Assembly (NCBI RefSeq): GCF_001029505.1
Contig: NZ_LEKH01000006.1
Span: forward strand, 1 to 64,000
Origin: Rubrobacter aplysinae
GTDB taxonomy: Bacteria > Actinomycetota > Rubrobacteria > Rubrobacterales > Rubrobacteraceae
Length of the DNA stretch: 64,000 nucleotides
Direction of reading: 5' to 3'
Shown here: positions 23,027-31,772 of the stretch, piece after piece
How positions within the stretch are numbered: the first letter of the stretch is position 1
Layout of the letters: each line of letters begins with the position of its first letter
Position numbers and translations under genes: made by a program
The notes under the pieces: generated by a model
Databases searched by the model: none
Told to the model about the DNA's origin: nothing
What the model saw: the letters and a program-made list of their open reading frames with translations, nothing else

Positions 23027-23041
23027 ACTCCTCCTCTGAGG

Positions 23042-23488
23042 CTAGTCTTCCGTCGCGCTGGTTTTGCCGCTCCTCTGGCGGGAGATCTCGGCCCGCATAT
23101 CCGCGGGCTTCCAGCCGGGCGGCTTCATCTGCTTGCCGTCCTCCCGGCGCGGCCCCTGTACCTTGTGCATGTTGGCGCGGTGCAACTCGCGGAACACGCC
23201 GTCCGGGTCCACCCCACAGGCCAGTAGCGTACCGTAGGTGACGTAGAGCAGGTCGGCCAGCTCGTGTACCAGGTGCGCCAGCGCCCGCTCCCCGGACTCC
23301 CCGCTCTCCTCCGGCTCCGGCTGGCCGGATTGCAGCCGGGAGAGAGCCTCCAGGACCTCTTCGTACTCCTCCGAGATCAGACGTTCCCGCAACCTCAATA
23401 CCTCATCCCGGGGTACGGACGGCGCGGCGGGGTCCACCGTGCCCGAGGCCCGGTGAAACTCGCTCACGAGCCCCGCGTTGCTAGGCAA
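23042..23488 (-). CDS. MazG-like / PRA-PH-type nucleotide pyrophosphohydrolase
   Basis: The 148-residue all-alpha protein has the paired acidic motifs L-I-S-E-E-Y-E-E-V-L-E-A-L and H-E-L-A-D-L-L-Y-V-T-Y-G-T that bind Mg and pyrophosphate. The tail (QMKPPGWKPADM) is typical of single-domain MazG-like proteins. In this operon a plausible task is removing pyrophosphate from a pterin triphosphate, but nucleotide house-cleaning is equally possible. It starts 22 bp after the dehydrogenase stop. Confidence 0.85.
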   Translation of the reverse strand: MPSNAGLVSEFHRASGTVDPAAPSVPRDEVLRLRERLISEEYEEVLEALSRLQSGQPEPEESGESGERALAHLVHELADLLYVTYGTLLACGVDPDGVFRELHRANMHKVQGPRREDGKQMKPPGWKPADMRAEISRQRSGKTSATED

Positions 23489-23509
23489 GACTGCTCCTTA
23501 TCATTCCCC

Positions 23510-24553
23510 TCACTGCTCCCCCTCGTAGGTCAACAGGACCTGGGCAAGACCGGCAGGGCGGTCCTCTATGAGACGGTACGCGTCCGGGGCACGCTCGAAC
23601 GGCACCCGGTGCGAGACGAGCGCCCCCAGTCGCAAGCGCGGGTCTTCGAGAAACTCGACCACGGTTCTGGTACGCCGGGCGTGGTCCCAGCGGGGAGAGA
23701 GCGCGGGGTTCAGCATCCCCACCTGCGACGAGCGCAGCGTGACCCGGCCCCGGTGGAAGTTCTGCCCGAGGGAGAGGTCTACCGGCTTCGTACCGTACCA
23801 GGAGGCGACGACCACGGTACCCTCCACCGCGACCGCCTCGACGGCATCCTGCAGCGCCTCCCCCGCCCCGCTGGCCTCGACGGCCACGTCCGCCCCGCGT
23901 CCGCCGGTGGCCGCCAGCACCTCCTCGACCAGCCCCTCACCCGGCGTGAGCGCCCCGTCCGCGCCGAGGGCGAGCGCCAGCCTGCGCCGGCTCTCAAGCG
24001 GGTCCACCGTAAGCACCGCCCCCGCGCCGGCGAGCCTCAGTAGCTGGGCCACGAGCAGCCCGACCACGCCCTGCCCGAACACCAGCGCCGTCTCGCCGAG
24101 CTTTAGCGGCGAGTCGTGGACGATGTTCACCGCCGTCTCCAGGTTAGCGGCGAAAACCCCGATCGAAGGGTCTATGCCGGTCGGCAGCGGCACCACGTAC
24201 GAGGCGGGCACGGTAAGCCGGCTCTGGTGCGGATGATGGACGAAGACCGGGTCCCCGACAGCCATGCCCTCAACCTTCTCGCCAAGCTCCTCGATACGCC
24301 CGGAGAGGGCATAGCCGTACTTTATCGGGAAGCCGAAGCTACCCTCCAGGGTCGGGAGATCCAAAGCCGCATCCGCGGGAGCCTCGCCCCGGTATACGAG
24401 CATCTCCGTGCCGCCGCTCGGCGCGGAGGCCGCCGCCCGCACCCGGACCTCCGCCTCCCCGGGCGCGGGCACCGTCTCGTTACGCAACTCCGCCCTCCGG
24501 GGTGCCGTAAACCACAATGACCGGGCCTCCACCGCCTCTACCGCCTCAGACAC
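23510..24553 (-). CDS. Zinc-type alcohol dehydrogenase-like oxidoreductase
   Basis: MDR-family protein. GTG 24553 is preferred over the 33-residue Arg-rich upstream extension; it overlaps the RibD-like gene by 8 bp. The N-terminal GroES-like domain includes G-Y-A-L-S-G-R-I-E-E-L-G and V-G-D-P-V-F-V-H-H-P-H. The Rossmann motif G-Q-G-V-V-G-L-L-V-A-Q and an acid-ended strand (V-D-P) follow. Structural-zinc Cys residues are absent. It may reduce or oxidise a side-chain carbonyl of the pathway intermediate. Confidence 0.85.
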   Translation of the reverse strand: MSEAVEAVEARSLWFTAPRRAELRNETVPAPGEAEVRVRAAASAPSGGTEMLVYRGEAPADAALDLPTLEGSFGFPIKYGYALSGRIEELGEKVEGMAVGDPVFVHHPHQSRLTVPASYVVPLPTGIDPSIGVFAANLETAVNIVHDSPLKLGETALVFGQGVVGLLVAQLLRLAGAGAVLTVDPLESRRRLALALGADGALTPGEGLVEEVLAATGGRGADVAVEASGAGEALQDAVEAVAVEGTVVVASWYGTKPVDLSLGQNFHRGRVTLRSSQVGMLNPALSPRWDHARRTRTVVEFLEDPRLRLGALVSHRVPFERAPDAYRLIEDRPAGLAQVLLTYEGEQ

Positions 24554-25361
24554 CCCGGGCGTCCTCCCGGCTCGCGTCGCGGGGACCGTTCTCGTGGCCG
24601 CCGGGCCCCGTCTCCGGGTACACGAGACGGCCGTCCAGGAGGAGATCCACACCGCACCGCGTGACCGCGACGTCGGCGAGCTCCAGAGAATGGTCGAGGC
24701 TGCGGACGCCCAGCTCCCCGACGGCCTCGATGCCGGAGCCCAGGATCTTTGGCGCCACGCACACCACCAGCCGGTCGGCCAGCCGCTCGGCGAGGAGGCA
24801 GGTGATGATCTCGGCCCCGCCCTCGACCATCACCGAGCCCACGCCCCGGCGGCCGAGCTCCGCCAGAAGCGCCGACAGCTCGATGCGCCCGGAGCGATCC
24901 TCCGCGACCTCGACGACCTCCGCCCCGAGATCCCGCACCCGCCTCCGGCGCTCCTCCGGGGCCTTTCCGGTAACGGCGAGCAGCGTGCCGGGGGCAGCCT
25001 CCCCGGAGAGCACGGCGGCGTCTGGCGGGATGCGGAGGCCGCTATCCACCACCACCCGCAGGGGGTCGGCGCCGGCGGCGTGCCGCACGGTAAGCTTCGG
25101 GTCGTCGCGGCAGGCCGTCCCGGCCCCGACGAGTATGGCGTCGTGGGCCGCCCGCAGCTCGTGGGTAAAACGGAGCGACTCACCGGCGCTGATCCACTGC
25201 GAGCTCCCCCCGGCGGTCGCGAGCCGTCCGTCGAGCGTCTGCGCGTAGCTCACCGTAACCCGCGGCCGGAATGGCCAGGGCTTATGGGACTGCGGGCTCA
25301 GCTCCTCCCGCACGCCCCCGGGATCCTCTTCTCTAAATCCTCTAAACTCTTCCCAACTCAA
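24546..25361 (-). CDS. RibD C-terminal-domain (DHFR-like) reductase
   Basis: The 271 residues carry V-T-V-S-Y-A-Q-T-L-D-G-R-L-A-T, R-A-A-H-D-A-I-L-V-G-A-G-T-A-C-R-D-D-P-K-L-T-V-R and V-M-V-E-G-G-A-E-I, the NADPH-dependent reductase signature of RibD/RIB7. No deaminase domain is attached, so it is a stand-alone reductase of a pyrimidine or pterin. The start is TTG 25361 or, after a GAGGAT site, GTG 25313. It is the first gene of the leftward six-gene operon; folB diverges from the same 150-bp promoter region. Confidence 0.88.
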   Translation of the reverse strand: MSWEEFRGFREEDPGGVREELSPQSHKPWPFRPRVTVSYAQTLDGRLATAGGSSQWISAGESLRFTHELRAAHDAILVGAGTACRDDPKLTVRHAAGADPLRVVVDSGLRIPPDAAVLSGEAAPGTLLAVTGKAPEERRRRVRDLGAEVVEVAEDRSGRIELSALLAELGRRGVGSVMVEGGAEIITCLLAERLADRLVVCVAPKILGSGIEAVGELGVRSLDHSLELADVAVTRCGVDLLLDGRLVYPETGPGGHENGPRDASREDARGV

Positions 25362-25514
25362 GACCCGAGAATCCTAGCACGGGCGTCTCTGCGGGATCAC
25401 CGTTAGAGATCACATAGAATTACGGAGCGTTACACGGACCTTCGTGTGGCCTTCACCTGGATTCCTCGCGGGCCCGCGTGGCGCCCGGGCTTCCGGGGAT
25501 GTCATACTCCGGGC

Positions 25515-25883
25515 ATGGACGACGATCGGATTCTTCTCGAAGGCATGGTGTTCCACGGCTACCACGGCACCCTGGACGCCGAGCGCGAGCTGGGCCAGCG
25601 CTTCGTGGTGGACCTCGCGCTATACCTGGACCTCGGCCCCGCGGGCCGGTCGGACGACCTCGCGCTCACGGTCGACTACGGCGAGGCCCACCGCCGTGCG
25701 CGGGAGATAGTCGAAGGCGAGCCCGTGGACCTTACCGAGACCGTGGCAGAGCGTATAGCGGCGGCGCTGCTCGCGGACCACCCGACGGTCGGGGCGGTCC
25801 GGGTCAAGGTCGCGAAGCCCCAGGTCAGGCTGAGAGGCACGGTGCTCGCGGGCTCGGCGGTCGAGATACTGCGCCGCCGGTAG
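25515..25883 (+). CDS. folB: Dihydroneopterin aldolase
   Basis: The 122-residue T-fold enzyme of folate synthesis cleaves dihydroneopterin to 6-hydroxymethyl-dihydropterin. It has L-E-G-M-V-F-H-G-Y-H-G, V-D-Y-G-E-A, the substrate-binding E in L-T-E-T-V-A-E-R-I and V-K-V-A-K-P with the catalytic Lys. ATG 25515 gives the normal family length. A longer upstream frame lacks similarity. It is divergent from the pterin-type operon, which strengthens the pterin link. Confidence 0.93.
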   Translation: MDDDRILLEGMVFHGYHGTLDAERELGQRFVVDLALYLDLGPAGRSDDLALTVDYGEAHRRAREIVEGEPVDLTETVAERIAAALLADHPTVGAVRVKVAKPQVRLRGTVLAGSAVEILRRR

Positions 25884-26280
25884 TAGAACCCAAAGAGCAC
25901 AGGCAAAGGGAATACAGGAACGCGGTGTACGGGCCCCAGCTCCTGCGGGCGTGCCGGTCTCGCCTCTAACGCTTAGCAGGACGTAAGCGAAGCCACGGGC
26001 GCAGCCCCGGGAATGTTCTATAGCTACCTGGCCACCGTGTCAGAGGATTACAGAAGTTCACAAGACGCCGGAGCCGAAACTGGACAGAGCCCCGAAGACC
26101 ACCACAGAACAGCCGCCCGTCCCCAGCGGGGAGCCGGGGCAGATCGAGACGCTCACCCGGGTCTGCGCCGACGATCTTACTGAGGCCCTCGGCCTGTACC
26201 GGAGATGGACCGGCGCCTCCGGCAGAGAGAATGGCCCACGCCGGGCTTACCGGAGTCTCCTCACCCGAGCCGTCGGGCTC

Positions 26281-27054
26281 TTGTTGCGGTTTCCGGCCGC
26301 GCGTCTGGCCCGGCAGGTAGCATTCTACGACGGCGTCGTGGGCGAAAGTGGTCTCGGGGCTGGCGGCGGGTGGGCCACGGAGCGCCTCTGCCGCGGCCTG
26401 TCCATCCGGGGAGCGGAGGGCATCCCGGAAGAGGGTCCGGTCCTGGTGGTATCCAATCATCCCGGACTCGCGGACTCGCTCTCACTGTTCGTGGCCCTGG
26501 CCCGGAGCGGGCGCGGGGAGGACCTGCGAGTGGTGGTCGAGGAGCGGGAGTTTTTGCGGGCGCTCCCGAACACTTCGCAGTACCTGATCCCGGCAAGCGA
26601 CCCCGGCGGCCGTCCGGCCGGTGTCGGGAGCCTCAGGGCGGCCTCCCGGCACCTGGGCTCCGGCGGCGCGTTGCTGGTCTTCCCCAAGGGCCGCATAGAG
26701 CCGGACCCGGCGAGCATGCCGGGGGCGGAGGACTCACTCGGAGACTGGGGCCCGAGCCTGGACCTGTTTGCCAGGCTGGCGCCGGAGGCGCCGGTGATCC
26801 CCGCCATCGTGAGCGGTGTGATCTCACCGGCGGCGCTGGCGAGCCCCGTAACCCGGCTCCGCCGCCGCCCGGAAGATAGCCGCTGGCTCGCCGCCTCGCT
26901 GCAGATGCTCGTGCCGGCCCTCCGTGACGTACACACCGAAGTCAGCTTCGGTCGCCCCGTATACAGGGGTAACGACAAGAGCGTGGCCGGGGTACGCGAG
27001 GAAATCCTGAGCCAGGCGCGGCGGATGATCCGGTCGGCCAGAGCGTCCTGCTAA
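26281..27054 (+). CDS. PlsC-like phospholipid/glycerolipid acyltransferase
   Basis: The acyltransferase motifs N-H-P-G-L-A-D (NHx4D) and F-P-K-G-R (FPEG equivalent) are clear, with P-V-I-P-A-I-V later. The first canonical start is TTG 26281 with no ribosome site. The same frame is open and protein-like far upstream (from about 26050; it includes E-T-L-T-R-V-C-A-D-D-L-T-E-A-L-G-L-Y) without ATG, GTG or TTG. The gene may therefore start at a rare codon such as ATT, or its 5' end may be lost. It probably acylates a lipid at the inner membrane face. Confidence 0.8.
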   Translation: MLRFPAARLARQVAFYDGVVGESGLGAGGGWATERLCRGLSIRGAEGIPEEGPVLVVSNHPGLADSLSLFVALARSGRGEDLRVVVEEREFLRALPNTSQYLIPASDPGGRPAGVGSLRAASRHLGSGGALLVFPKGRIEPDPASMPGAEDSLGDWGPSLDLFARLAPEAPVIPAIVSGVISPAALASPVTRLRRRPEDSRWLAASLQMLVPALRDVHTEVSFGRPVYRGNDKSVAGVREEILSQARRMIRSARASC

Positions 27055-27323
27055 AGACAGAGTGATATTGAGTATCGTCGCGGGTGAGGACGGATAACCC
27101 CCCGCCTGATACGCGCCCGACGCACAGATTCCGAGGATTTTTTCCAGCTTTCCTCTACCGTTTCTCTAACGTTCTCCGTCGCTCAACGGACTACCGGCGC
27201 ATCTTTTAGCCTTTTTTCACGTTTTTCCGGGACTTTGGTATCTCTGTGCGGTAAAGTTTTGCTGTGCGGCACCGAGGATAAGCTGTATTCGCAGGCATAT
27301 TACGTCCAGGGAGGTGATCCGGC
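27055..27323. other. Intergenic region upstream of the HTH gene
   Basis: The region has a T/C-rich run of TTTCTCT-like words at 27130-27190 and a very strong ribosome site GGGAGGTGATCC just before 27324. No gene is seen. Confidence 0.35.
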
Positions 27324-27773
27324 ATGTCCGGCAAGAGGGTATCGTTGAAGAAGAGCGTGGACGAGATACGTCGGTGGGCCGCCGAGGGCAAGGACGACGA
27401 GTGGATCGCCCGCGCCGTGGGCAGCACCGCCTCGTCCGTGCAGTCGTTCCGTTCCCGCAACGGCATCCCCCACTACAAGCGCTCGACCGAGGCCACCTTC
27501 GCCTCGCTGGGCCTGAGCACCGGCTCCGAGACCTACGAAGGCGTGCTGGAGGAGCGCGACGGGCGCTACGCCGTCTGGTTCGACCCGAGCGTCTCCGAGA
27601 GCGCCCCGTATCTCGCGGGCTGGGAGGGCCTGGAGGGCGTCGAGGTCCGTGTGAGCCCCGACAGGATCGTGCTGCTCCGCCGCGAGGAGCGCGGCCCGGA
27701 GCCCGGCGAGGAGGGCCAGAGGCTGCATGAGTCAGAGGCCGCCGCCGAAACCGGGACGATGGCGCTCAGTTAG
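27324..27773 (+). CDS. Small DNA-binding HTH protein
   Basis: ATG 27324 follows a nearly full anti-Shine-Dalgarno match, which suggests high translation. The N-terminal 50 residues (SVDEIRRWAAEGKDDEWIARAVGSTASSVQSFRSRNGI) look like a homeodomain/resolvase-type helix-turn-helix. A beta-rich middle and an acidic Glu/Gly-rich tail follow. The pattern recalls nucleoid-associated or replication-linked actinobacterial proteins, but no family was identified. It stands alone, closed by a 12-bp hairpin. Confidence 0.75.
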   Translation: MSGKRVSLKKSVDEIRRWAAEGKDDEWIARAVGSTASSVQSFRSRNGIPHYKRSTEATFASLGLSTGSETYEGVLEERDGRYAVWFDPSVSESAPYLAGWEGLEGVEVRVSPDRIVLLRREERGPEPGEEGQRLHESEAAAETGTMALS

Positions 27774-27825
27774 GCTCGGGTAGACAGCGCTCCCGTTAAC
27801 CCCGCTCCGGCTTCCGGGGACAATG

Positions 27826-27860
27826 CCCCGGCGGCGTCTGACCTGACTACGCCGCCGGGG
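27826..27860. terminator. 12-bp hairpin after the HTH gene
   Basis: CCCCGGCGGCGT and ACGCCGCCGGGG pair perfectly around an 11-nt loop. There is no long T-tract. Confidence 0.7.
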
Positions 27861-28001
27861 TCTCCCAGCACGGAGTCTTCGTAAGGTTTTCGCTTGTTTT
27901 TGTGCGCTTTGTTCACGGTGATCTCCAGGGCGCATCCGGCATAATATCCGGGTCAGCGTACGAGAGGAGATCCCATCACTACCGCCAGAGCCGGATATGG
28001 A

Positions 28002-28343
28002 ATGCCGTTGACCGTCGCCGTGATCCTGCTCGCCCTGGGCACGGCCATAACCCACCTGTATCTGGGTCTGCAGCTAACCGGCTTCGGCGGCTACGGGCTC
28101 GGAGTCCTCTTCATCCTCAACGGCCTGGGCTACATCGGGCTCACGGCGCTACTCTACCTGCCGGTGCGGTCGTTGGACCCCTATCGCGGCGCTATCCGCT
28201 ATGCCCTGATCCTCTTCGCCGCACTAACGATAGCCCTCTGGATACTATTTGGCACCAAGGACAGCCTCGGCTACCTGAACAAGCTGAACGAGCTTCTCCT
28301 AATAGCCGCGCTGGTGGTCGAAGGCCGCCTGAGGCGTAACTAG
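28002..28343 (+). CDS. Four-helix membrane protein
   Basis: The 113-residue protein is almost wholly hydrophobic: helices near residues 3-24, 30-53, 66-84 and 94-108, with short polar turns. It resembles the small unannotated four-helix membrane proteins common in actinobacteria and haloarchaea. The start is TTG or ATG near 28002 (ATGCCGTTG). It is convergent with the GluQ-RS gene, 6 bp apart. Function unknown. Confidence 0.7.
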   Translation: MPLTVAVILLALGTAITHLYLGLQLTGFGGYGLGVLFILNGLGYIGLTALLYLPVRSLDPYRGAIRYALILFAALTIALWILFGTKDSLGYLNKLNELLLIAALVVEGRLRRN

Positions 28344-28349
28344 GCGGAG

Positions 28350-29321
28350 CTAGCCCTCCGGCCTCCAGACGGCCGGCTCTCTCGGGAGCCGGTCCGGGTC
28401 GAAACGCGGGATGAGATCCTCCGCCGTCAGGCTCTCGCCGGGCTCCGCGAGCCCCAGAGAGAGCGCCATCCAGCCGAGCACGCCCTCCGGCCTCTCGCCG
28501 GCTCTCAGGCGGTCGGAGAGCGTAATGCCGCCGTGACGTTCGCCGTGGCGCTTGGCCAGACGCTCCCCGTCCGGGCCGAGCACGAGCGGGACGTGGGCGT
28601 AGCCCGGCTCGGACAGGCCGAGCATCCGGTGCAGTATTAGCTGGCGCGGCGTGGAGTCGGCGAGGTCGTCGCCGCGCACCACCTCGCGTATGCCCTGCTC
28701 GGCGTCGTCCACGACCACGGTTAGCTGGTAGGCCGGCGAGCCGTCGTTCCGCCGCACCACGAAGTCGTCCGAGCCGCCTTCCCGATACCCGAGAATCCGG
28801 TCCTCGAAGGAGGCCGTAAGTCCCTCGGCCCGCACCCGCAGGGAAGGCTTGCGTCCGGCGGCTTCGAGACCGGCCCGCTCGCGGGAGGTGAGGCGGCGGC
28901 AGGTGCCGGGATAGCTCATGGAGATAGGGCCGTGGGGCGCGGAGACGGCCTTCCGGATCTCCCGCCGCGTGCAGTAGCAGGGGTAGAGCATACCGGCCTC
29001 GTCCAGGTGCGAGATGGCCTCCTCGTAGAGATCCAGCCGCTCGGTCTGGCGCACCACGGGGCCGTCCCAGTCGAGGCCGAGGCAGCGCAAATCCGCCAGC
29101 TGCTCCTCCTCGATGCCCTCCCGGAAGCGGTCCCGGTCCATGTCCTCCATCCTGACCACGAATCGCGCCCCGGAAGTTCCGACAGGCTCCGCCGAGCGGG
29201 CGAAGAGCCAGGCCAGGAGGGCCGTTCTCAGGTTGCCCAGGTGTAGAGAGCCGGTCGGACTCGGGGCGAAGCGTCCGTCTCGCACTCTGTCTCGTGCTGT
29301 ATCGGGCACGGCGGCGCTCAA
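28350..29321 (-). CDS. gluQ: Glutamyl-Q tRNA(Asp) synthetase
   Basis: Truncated GluRS paralogue that glutamylates queuosine-34 of tRNA-Asp. Visible are R-F-A-P-S-P-T-G-S-L-H-L-G-N-L-R-T-A (HIGH region), the zinc-type Cys residues in Y-P-C-Y-C-T-R-R-E-I, V-V-D-D-A-E-Q-G-I and R-L-A-K-R-H-G in place of KMSKS. There is no anticodon-binding domain. The start is TTG 29321 or GTG 29309; the upstream extension overlaps prfC and is not family-like. It follows prfC by 13 bp. With the PTPS/QueD-like gene it could hint at queuosine, but the operon context differs. Confidence 0.9.
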   Translation of the reverse strand: MSAAVPDTARDRVRDGRFAPSPTGSLHLGNLRTALLAWLFARSAEPVGTSGARFVVRMEDMDRDRFREGIEEEQLADLRCLGLDWDGPVVRQTERLDLYEEAISHLDEAGMLYPCYCTRREIRKAVSAPHGPISMSYPGTCRRLTSRERAGLEAAGRKPSLRVRAEGLTASFEDRILGYREGGSDDFVVRRNDGSPAYQLTVVVDDAEQGIREVVRGDDLADSTPRQLILHRMLGLSEPGYAHVPLVLGPDGERLAKRHGERHGGITLSDRLRAGERPEGVLGWMALSLGLAEPGESLTAEDLIPRFDPDRLPREPAVWRPEG

Positions 29322-29334
29322 AACTTCAGGAGCT

Positions 29335-30948
29335 TCAGGAGCGGTAGACGCCGATACCGTGTCCCAGGGCCTCCTCGGCCTGACCGAGCCAGTACCGGCT
29401 CTCGAACAGGGCGAACGGCGTGCCGCGCAGGTCGCGGGCCACCTCCACACCCCGGCGGCCGTCGAGGGCTTCGGCCTGCTCCTCGTCTATGAGGCGGCAG
29501 GCGGCGAAGGGCGAGGAGCGGGTGGAGAGCGGCGCGCCGAACTCGTGCTCCATGCGGTGCTCGGCTACCTGGAATTGTAGCGGCCCGACGGCGGCGAGCA
29601 CCGGCTCCTGGCCGCCGTCGTGGGTGCGGGAGAGGATCTTGATCGCCCCCTCCTCGGCGAGCTGTTTGAGGCCGTTTCGGAACTGCTTGTACTTTGCCGA
29701 GTCCTTGTTGCGCGCTATGAGGAAGTGCTCTGGCTCGAACTCCGGAATGGCCGGAAAGCTCACGGGGGGGCCGGCGTACACGGTATCCCCGACTCCGAGA
29801 CCGGCGGCGTTCACGAGACCCACGATGTCGCCGGGCACGGCCTCCTCGACCGTGGAGCGTTCCTCGGCGAAGAGCTGCTGGGCGTGGCGGGTCGAGACCG
29901 GCTTGCCGGTCGGGGCGTGGGTCAGGGACTCGCCGCGCTGGAAGCGTCCCGAATGGACCCGCACGAAGGCGACCCGGTCGCGGTGCCGGGGATCCATGTT
30001 CGCCTGCACCTTGAACACCTGGCCCGAGAACGGGTCTCCCAGCTCCCTCGGCTGTCCCTCCGCGTCGCCCCGGGGGCCGGGGGCCGGAGCGAGGGTCGTG
30101 ATCTCCTCCAGTAGCAGCCTCACGCCGAAGTTCGAGAGCGCGCTGCCGAAGAAGACCGGGGTAAGCTCACCGGCGAGGAACCGCTCGCGCGCGCTCCCGC
30201 CGTCGTCCACCTCGCGGGGCGCGCCCACCTCGTCGAGCAGCGACAGCTCCTCGAGGGCGGCTTCGTAAAACTCACCGCCGCCCAGCTGCTCCCGGGCCTC
30301 TTGCGATGATAGCTCCTCCTCACCGGCCTCCGTGGAGCCCTGCCCGGCGCGGTCGTAGCGGTGGAGGCTGCCGGAGCGGCGGTCTATGACGCCGGTAAAG
30401 TCCTGTCCGTTGCCCACGGGCCAGGTAACGGGCGCGGTTGCCAGGCCGAGAGTCTGCTCGATCTGGTCCGTAAGCTCCAGAGGCTCCATCGAGGGCCGGT
30501 CCAGCTTGTTCACGAAGGTGATGATCGGGAGCCCCCGCATCCGGCACACCTCGAAGAGCTTGAGGGTCTGCGGCTCAAGGCCCTTTGCCGCGTCCAGCAC
30601 CATCAGCGCGCAGTCGGCGGCGTACAGAGTACGGTAGGTGTCCTCGCTGAAGTCCTTGTGGCCCGGAGTGTCGAGCAGGTTCATCCGGTACCCGTCGTAG
30701 GAGAGACCGAGCACGGTGGAGGTTATGGAGATGCCGCGCTGCTTCTCCAGCTCCATCCAGTCCGAGCGGGCGGCGGCCTGCTTGCGGCTCTTTACGGCCC
30801 CGGCCATGTTTATGGCGCCGGAGTACAGGAGGAACTTCTCGGTCAGCGTGGTCTTGCCCGCGTCCGGGTGCGAGATAATGGCGAACGTCCGCCGAGAGCC
30901 CGCGTGTGTCCCGGCTCCACTACTTGCAGCCGCATTCGTCTGTTCCAC
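29335..30948 (-). CDS. prfC: Peptide chain release factor 3
   Basis: GTPase that recycles RF1/RF2 after termination. G motifs: S-H-P-D-A-G-K-T-T, D-T-P-G-H-K-D-F-S-E-D-T, N-K-L-D-R. The late Q-F-Q-V-A-E-H-R-M-E-H-E-F region identifies RF3 rather than EF-G. GTG 30948 follows GAGGTAC; TTG 30951 and ATG 31014 are alternatives, the latter adding 22 residues. It probably forms a transcription unit with gluQ. Confidence 0.94.
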   Translation of the reverse strand: MEQTNAAASSGAGTHAGSRRTFAIISHPDAGKTTLTEKFLLYSGAINMAGAVKSRKQAAARSDWMELEKQRGISITSTVLGLSYDGYRMNLLDTPGHKDFSEDTYRTLYAADCALMVLDAAKGLEPQTLKLFEVCRMRGLPIITFVNKLDRPSMEPLELTDQIEQTLGLATAPVTWPVGNGQDFTGVIDRRSGSLHRYDRAGQGSTEAGEEELSSQEAREQLGGGEFYEAALEELSLLDEVGAPREVDDGGSARERFLAGELTPVFFGSALSNFGVRLLLEEITTLAPAPGPRGDAEGQPRELGDPFSGQVFKVQANMDPRHRDRVAFVRVHSGRFQRGESLTHAPTGKPVSTRHAQQLFAEERSTVEEAVPGDIVGLVNAAGLGVGDTVYAGPPVSFPAIPEFEPEHFLIARNKDSAKYKQFRNGLKQLAEEGAIKILSRTHDGGQEPVLAAVGPLQFQVAEHRMEHEFGAPLSTRSSPFAACRLIDEEQAEALDGRRGVEVARDLRGTPFALFESRYWLGQAEEALGHGIGVYRS

Positions 30949-31160
30949 CAACGTACCTCGCCAGCCTCTCGTAGCTTTGTGTGATGTTCCGTATTTCTCG
31001 TGCGCGTGATCCACCGGAGCCGGTGACCTTTATTCGGCGGAGAGACGTGGCCTCCCGAGCCGCTACGTGAGTGTAACGCCACCTGACGCACATTTGTAGC
31101 GGCTTTGTACCGGAGCCCACGGGATAATACGGCCTACCGGCAAGTCGTTAGTCGCGGGGG

Positions 31161-31637
31161 TCAGCCCAGGCTCTTGCAGAGCAGTATGCGGTCCTCTCCC
31201 GGCCCATGGTAATGGCGGAGCACGGGCACCCCGCCCGGCTCGCCGTCCCCTTCCGCCTCGAATCCCAGGCTGTGGTGGAAGGAGATCGAGCCCGCGTTGC
31301 CCGGGGTAGTGGCGCAGCGGACCACGGTGCAGCCACGTCCGCGAGCCTCCTCGAAGAACGCCTCGTACAGCCAGCGGGCGAGCCCCCGCTGGCGACGTCC
31401 GGGATGAACCCCGACGAGGTGTATGTGCCCTTCTCCGGGGTTTGCCGGCGAGACGAAGCCGACCAGGAACCCCGCCACCTCTCCCCCGTCCTCCAGCACG
31501 AAGCTGGTGTCGCGGAAGTGCCGGAAAAACAGCGGTAGCGCCAGGTGCGAGAGGTCGCAGCCTCCCCACCAGCGGCCGAGCGCGGCCTTTACCGGCTCGA
31601 CGTCCGGCTCCCCGAGGTTGCGTAGCCGCGGGGGCAT
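31161..31637 (-). CDS. GNAT-family N-acetyltransferase
   Basis: The 158 residues show the acetyl-CoA loop V-G-V-H-P-G-R-R-Q-R-G-L-A-R-W-L-Y (Q/RxxGxG/A) and the preceding V-A-G-F-L-V-G-F strand. N-A-G-S-I-S-F-H-H-S-L-G-F is the alpha4-beta7 region. Acceptor substrate unknown. It stands alone, leftward. Confidence 0.85.
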   Translation of the reverse strand: MPPRLRNLGEPDVEPVKAALGRWWGGCDLSHLALPLFFRHFRDTSFVLEDGGEVAGFLVGFVSPANPGEGHIHLVGVHPGRRQRGLARWLYEAFFEEARGRGCTVVRCATTPGNAGSISFHHSLGFEAEGDGEPGGVPVLRHYHGPGEDRILLCKSLG

Positions 31638-31772
31638 TAGCTACCCGGTCTCTCCGCACCGCCATCTCCACGGTTACGCATGCTCCGTCCGGTGCCCCAC
31701 TCTCCCGCTCGCCTCACCTCCATCAATCGTACCGTGTGCCGGGCTCGGGAGCATACCCGGTCTCCGGGACGC

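Noticed and set aside
25966-26460. 164-residue leftward ORF opposite the acyltransferase N-terminus
   Set aside because: Composition is Pro/Arg/Gly noise; the + strand frame has family-like sequence.
28350-29450. Longer GluQ-RS starting at ATG 29450
   Set aside because: The first 43 residues overlap the 3' end of prfC and are Arg/Trp-rich noise; family similarity begins after 29309.
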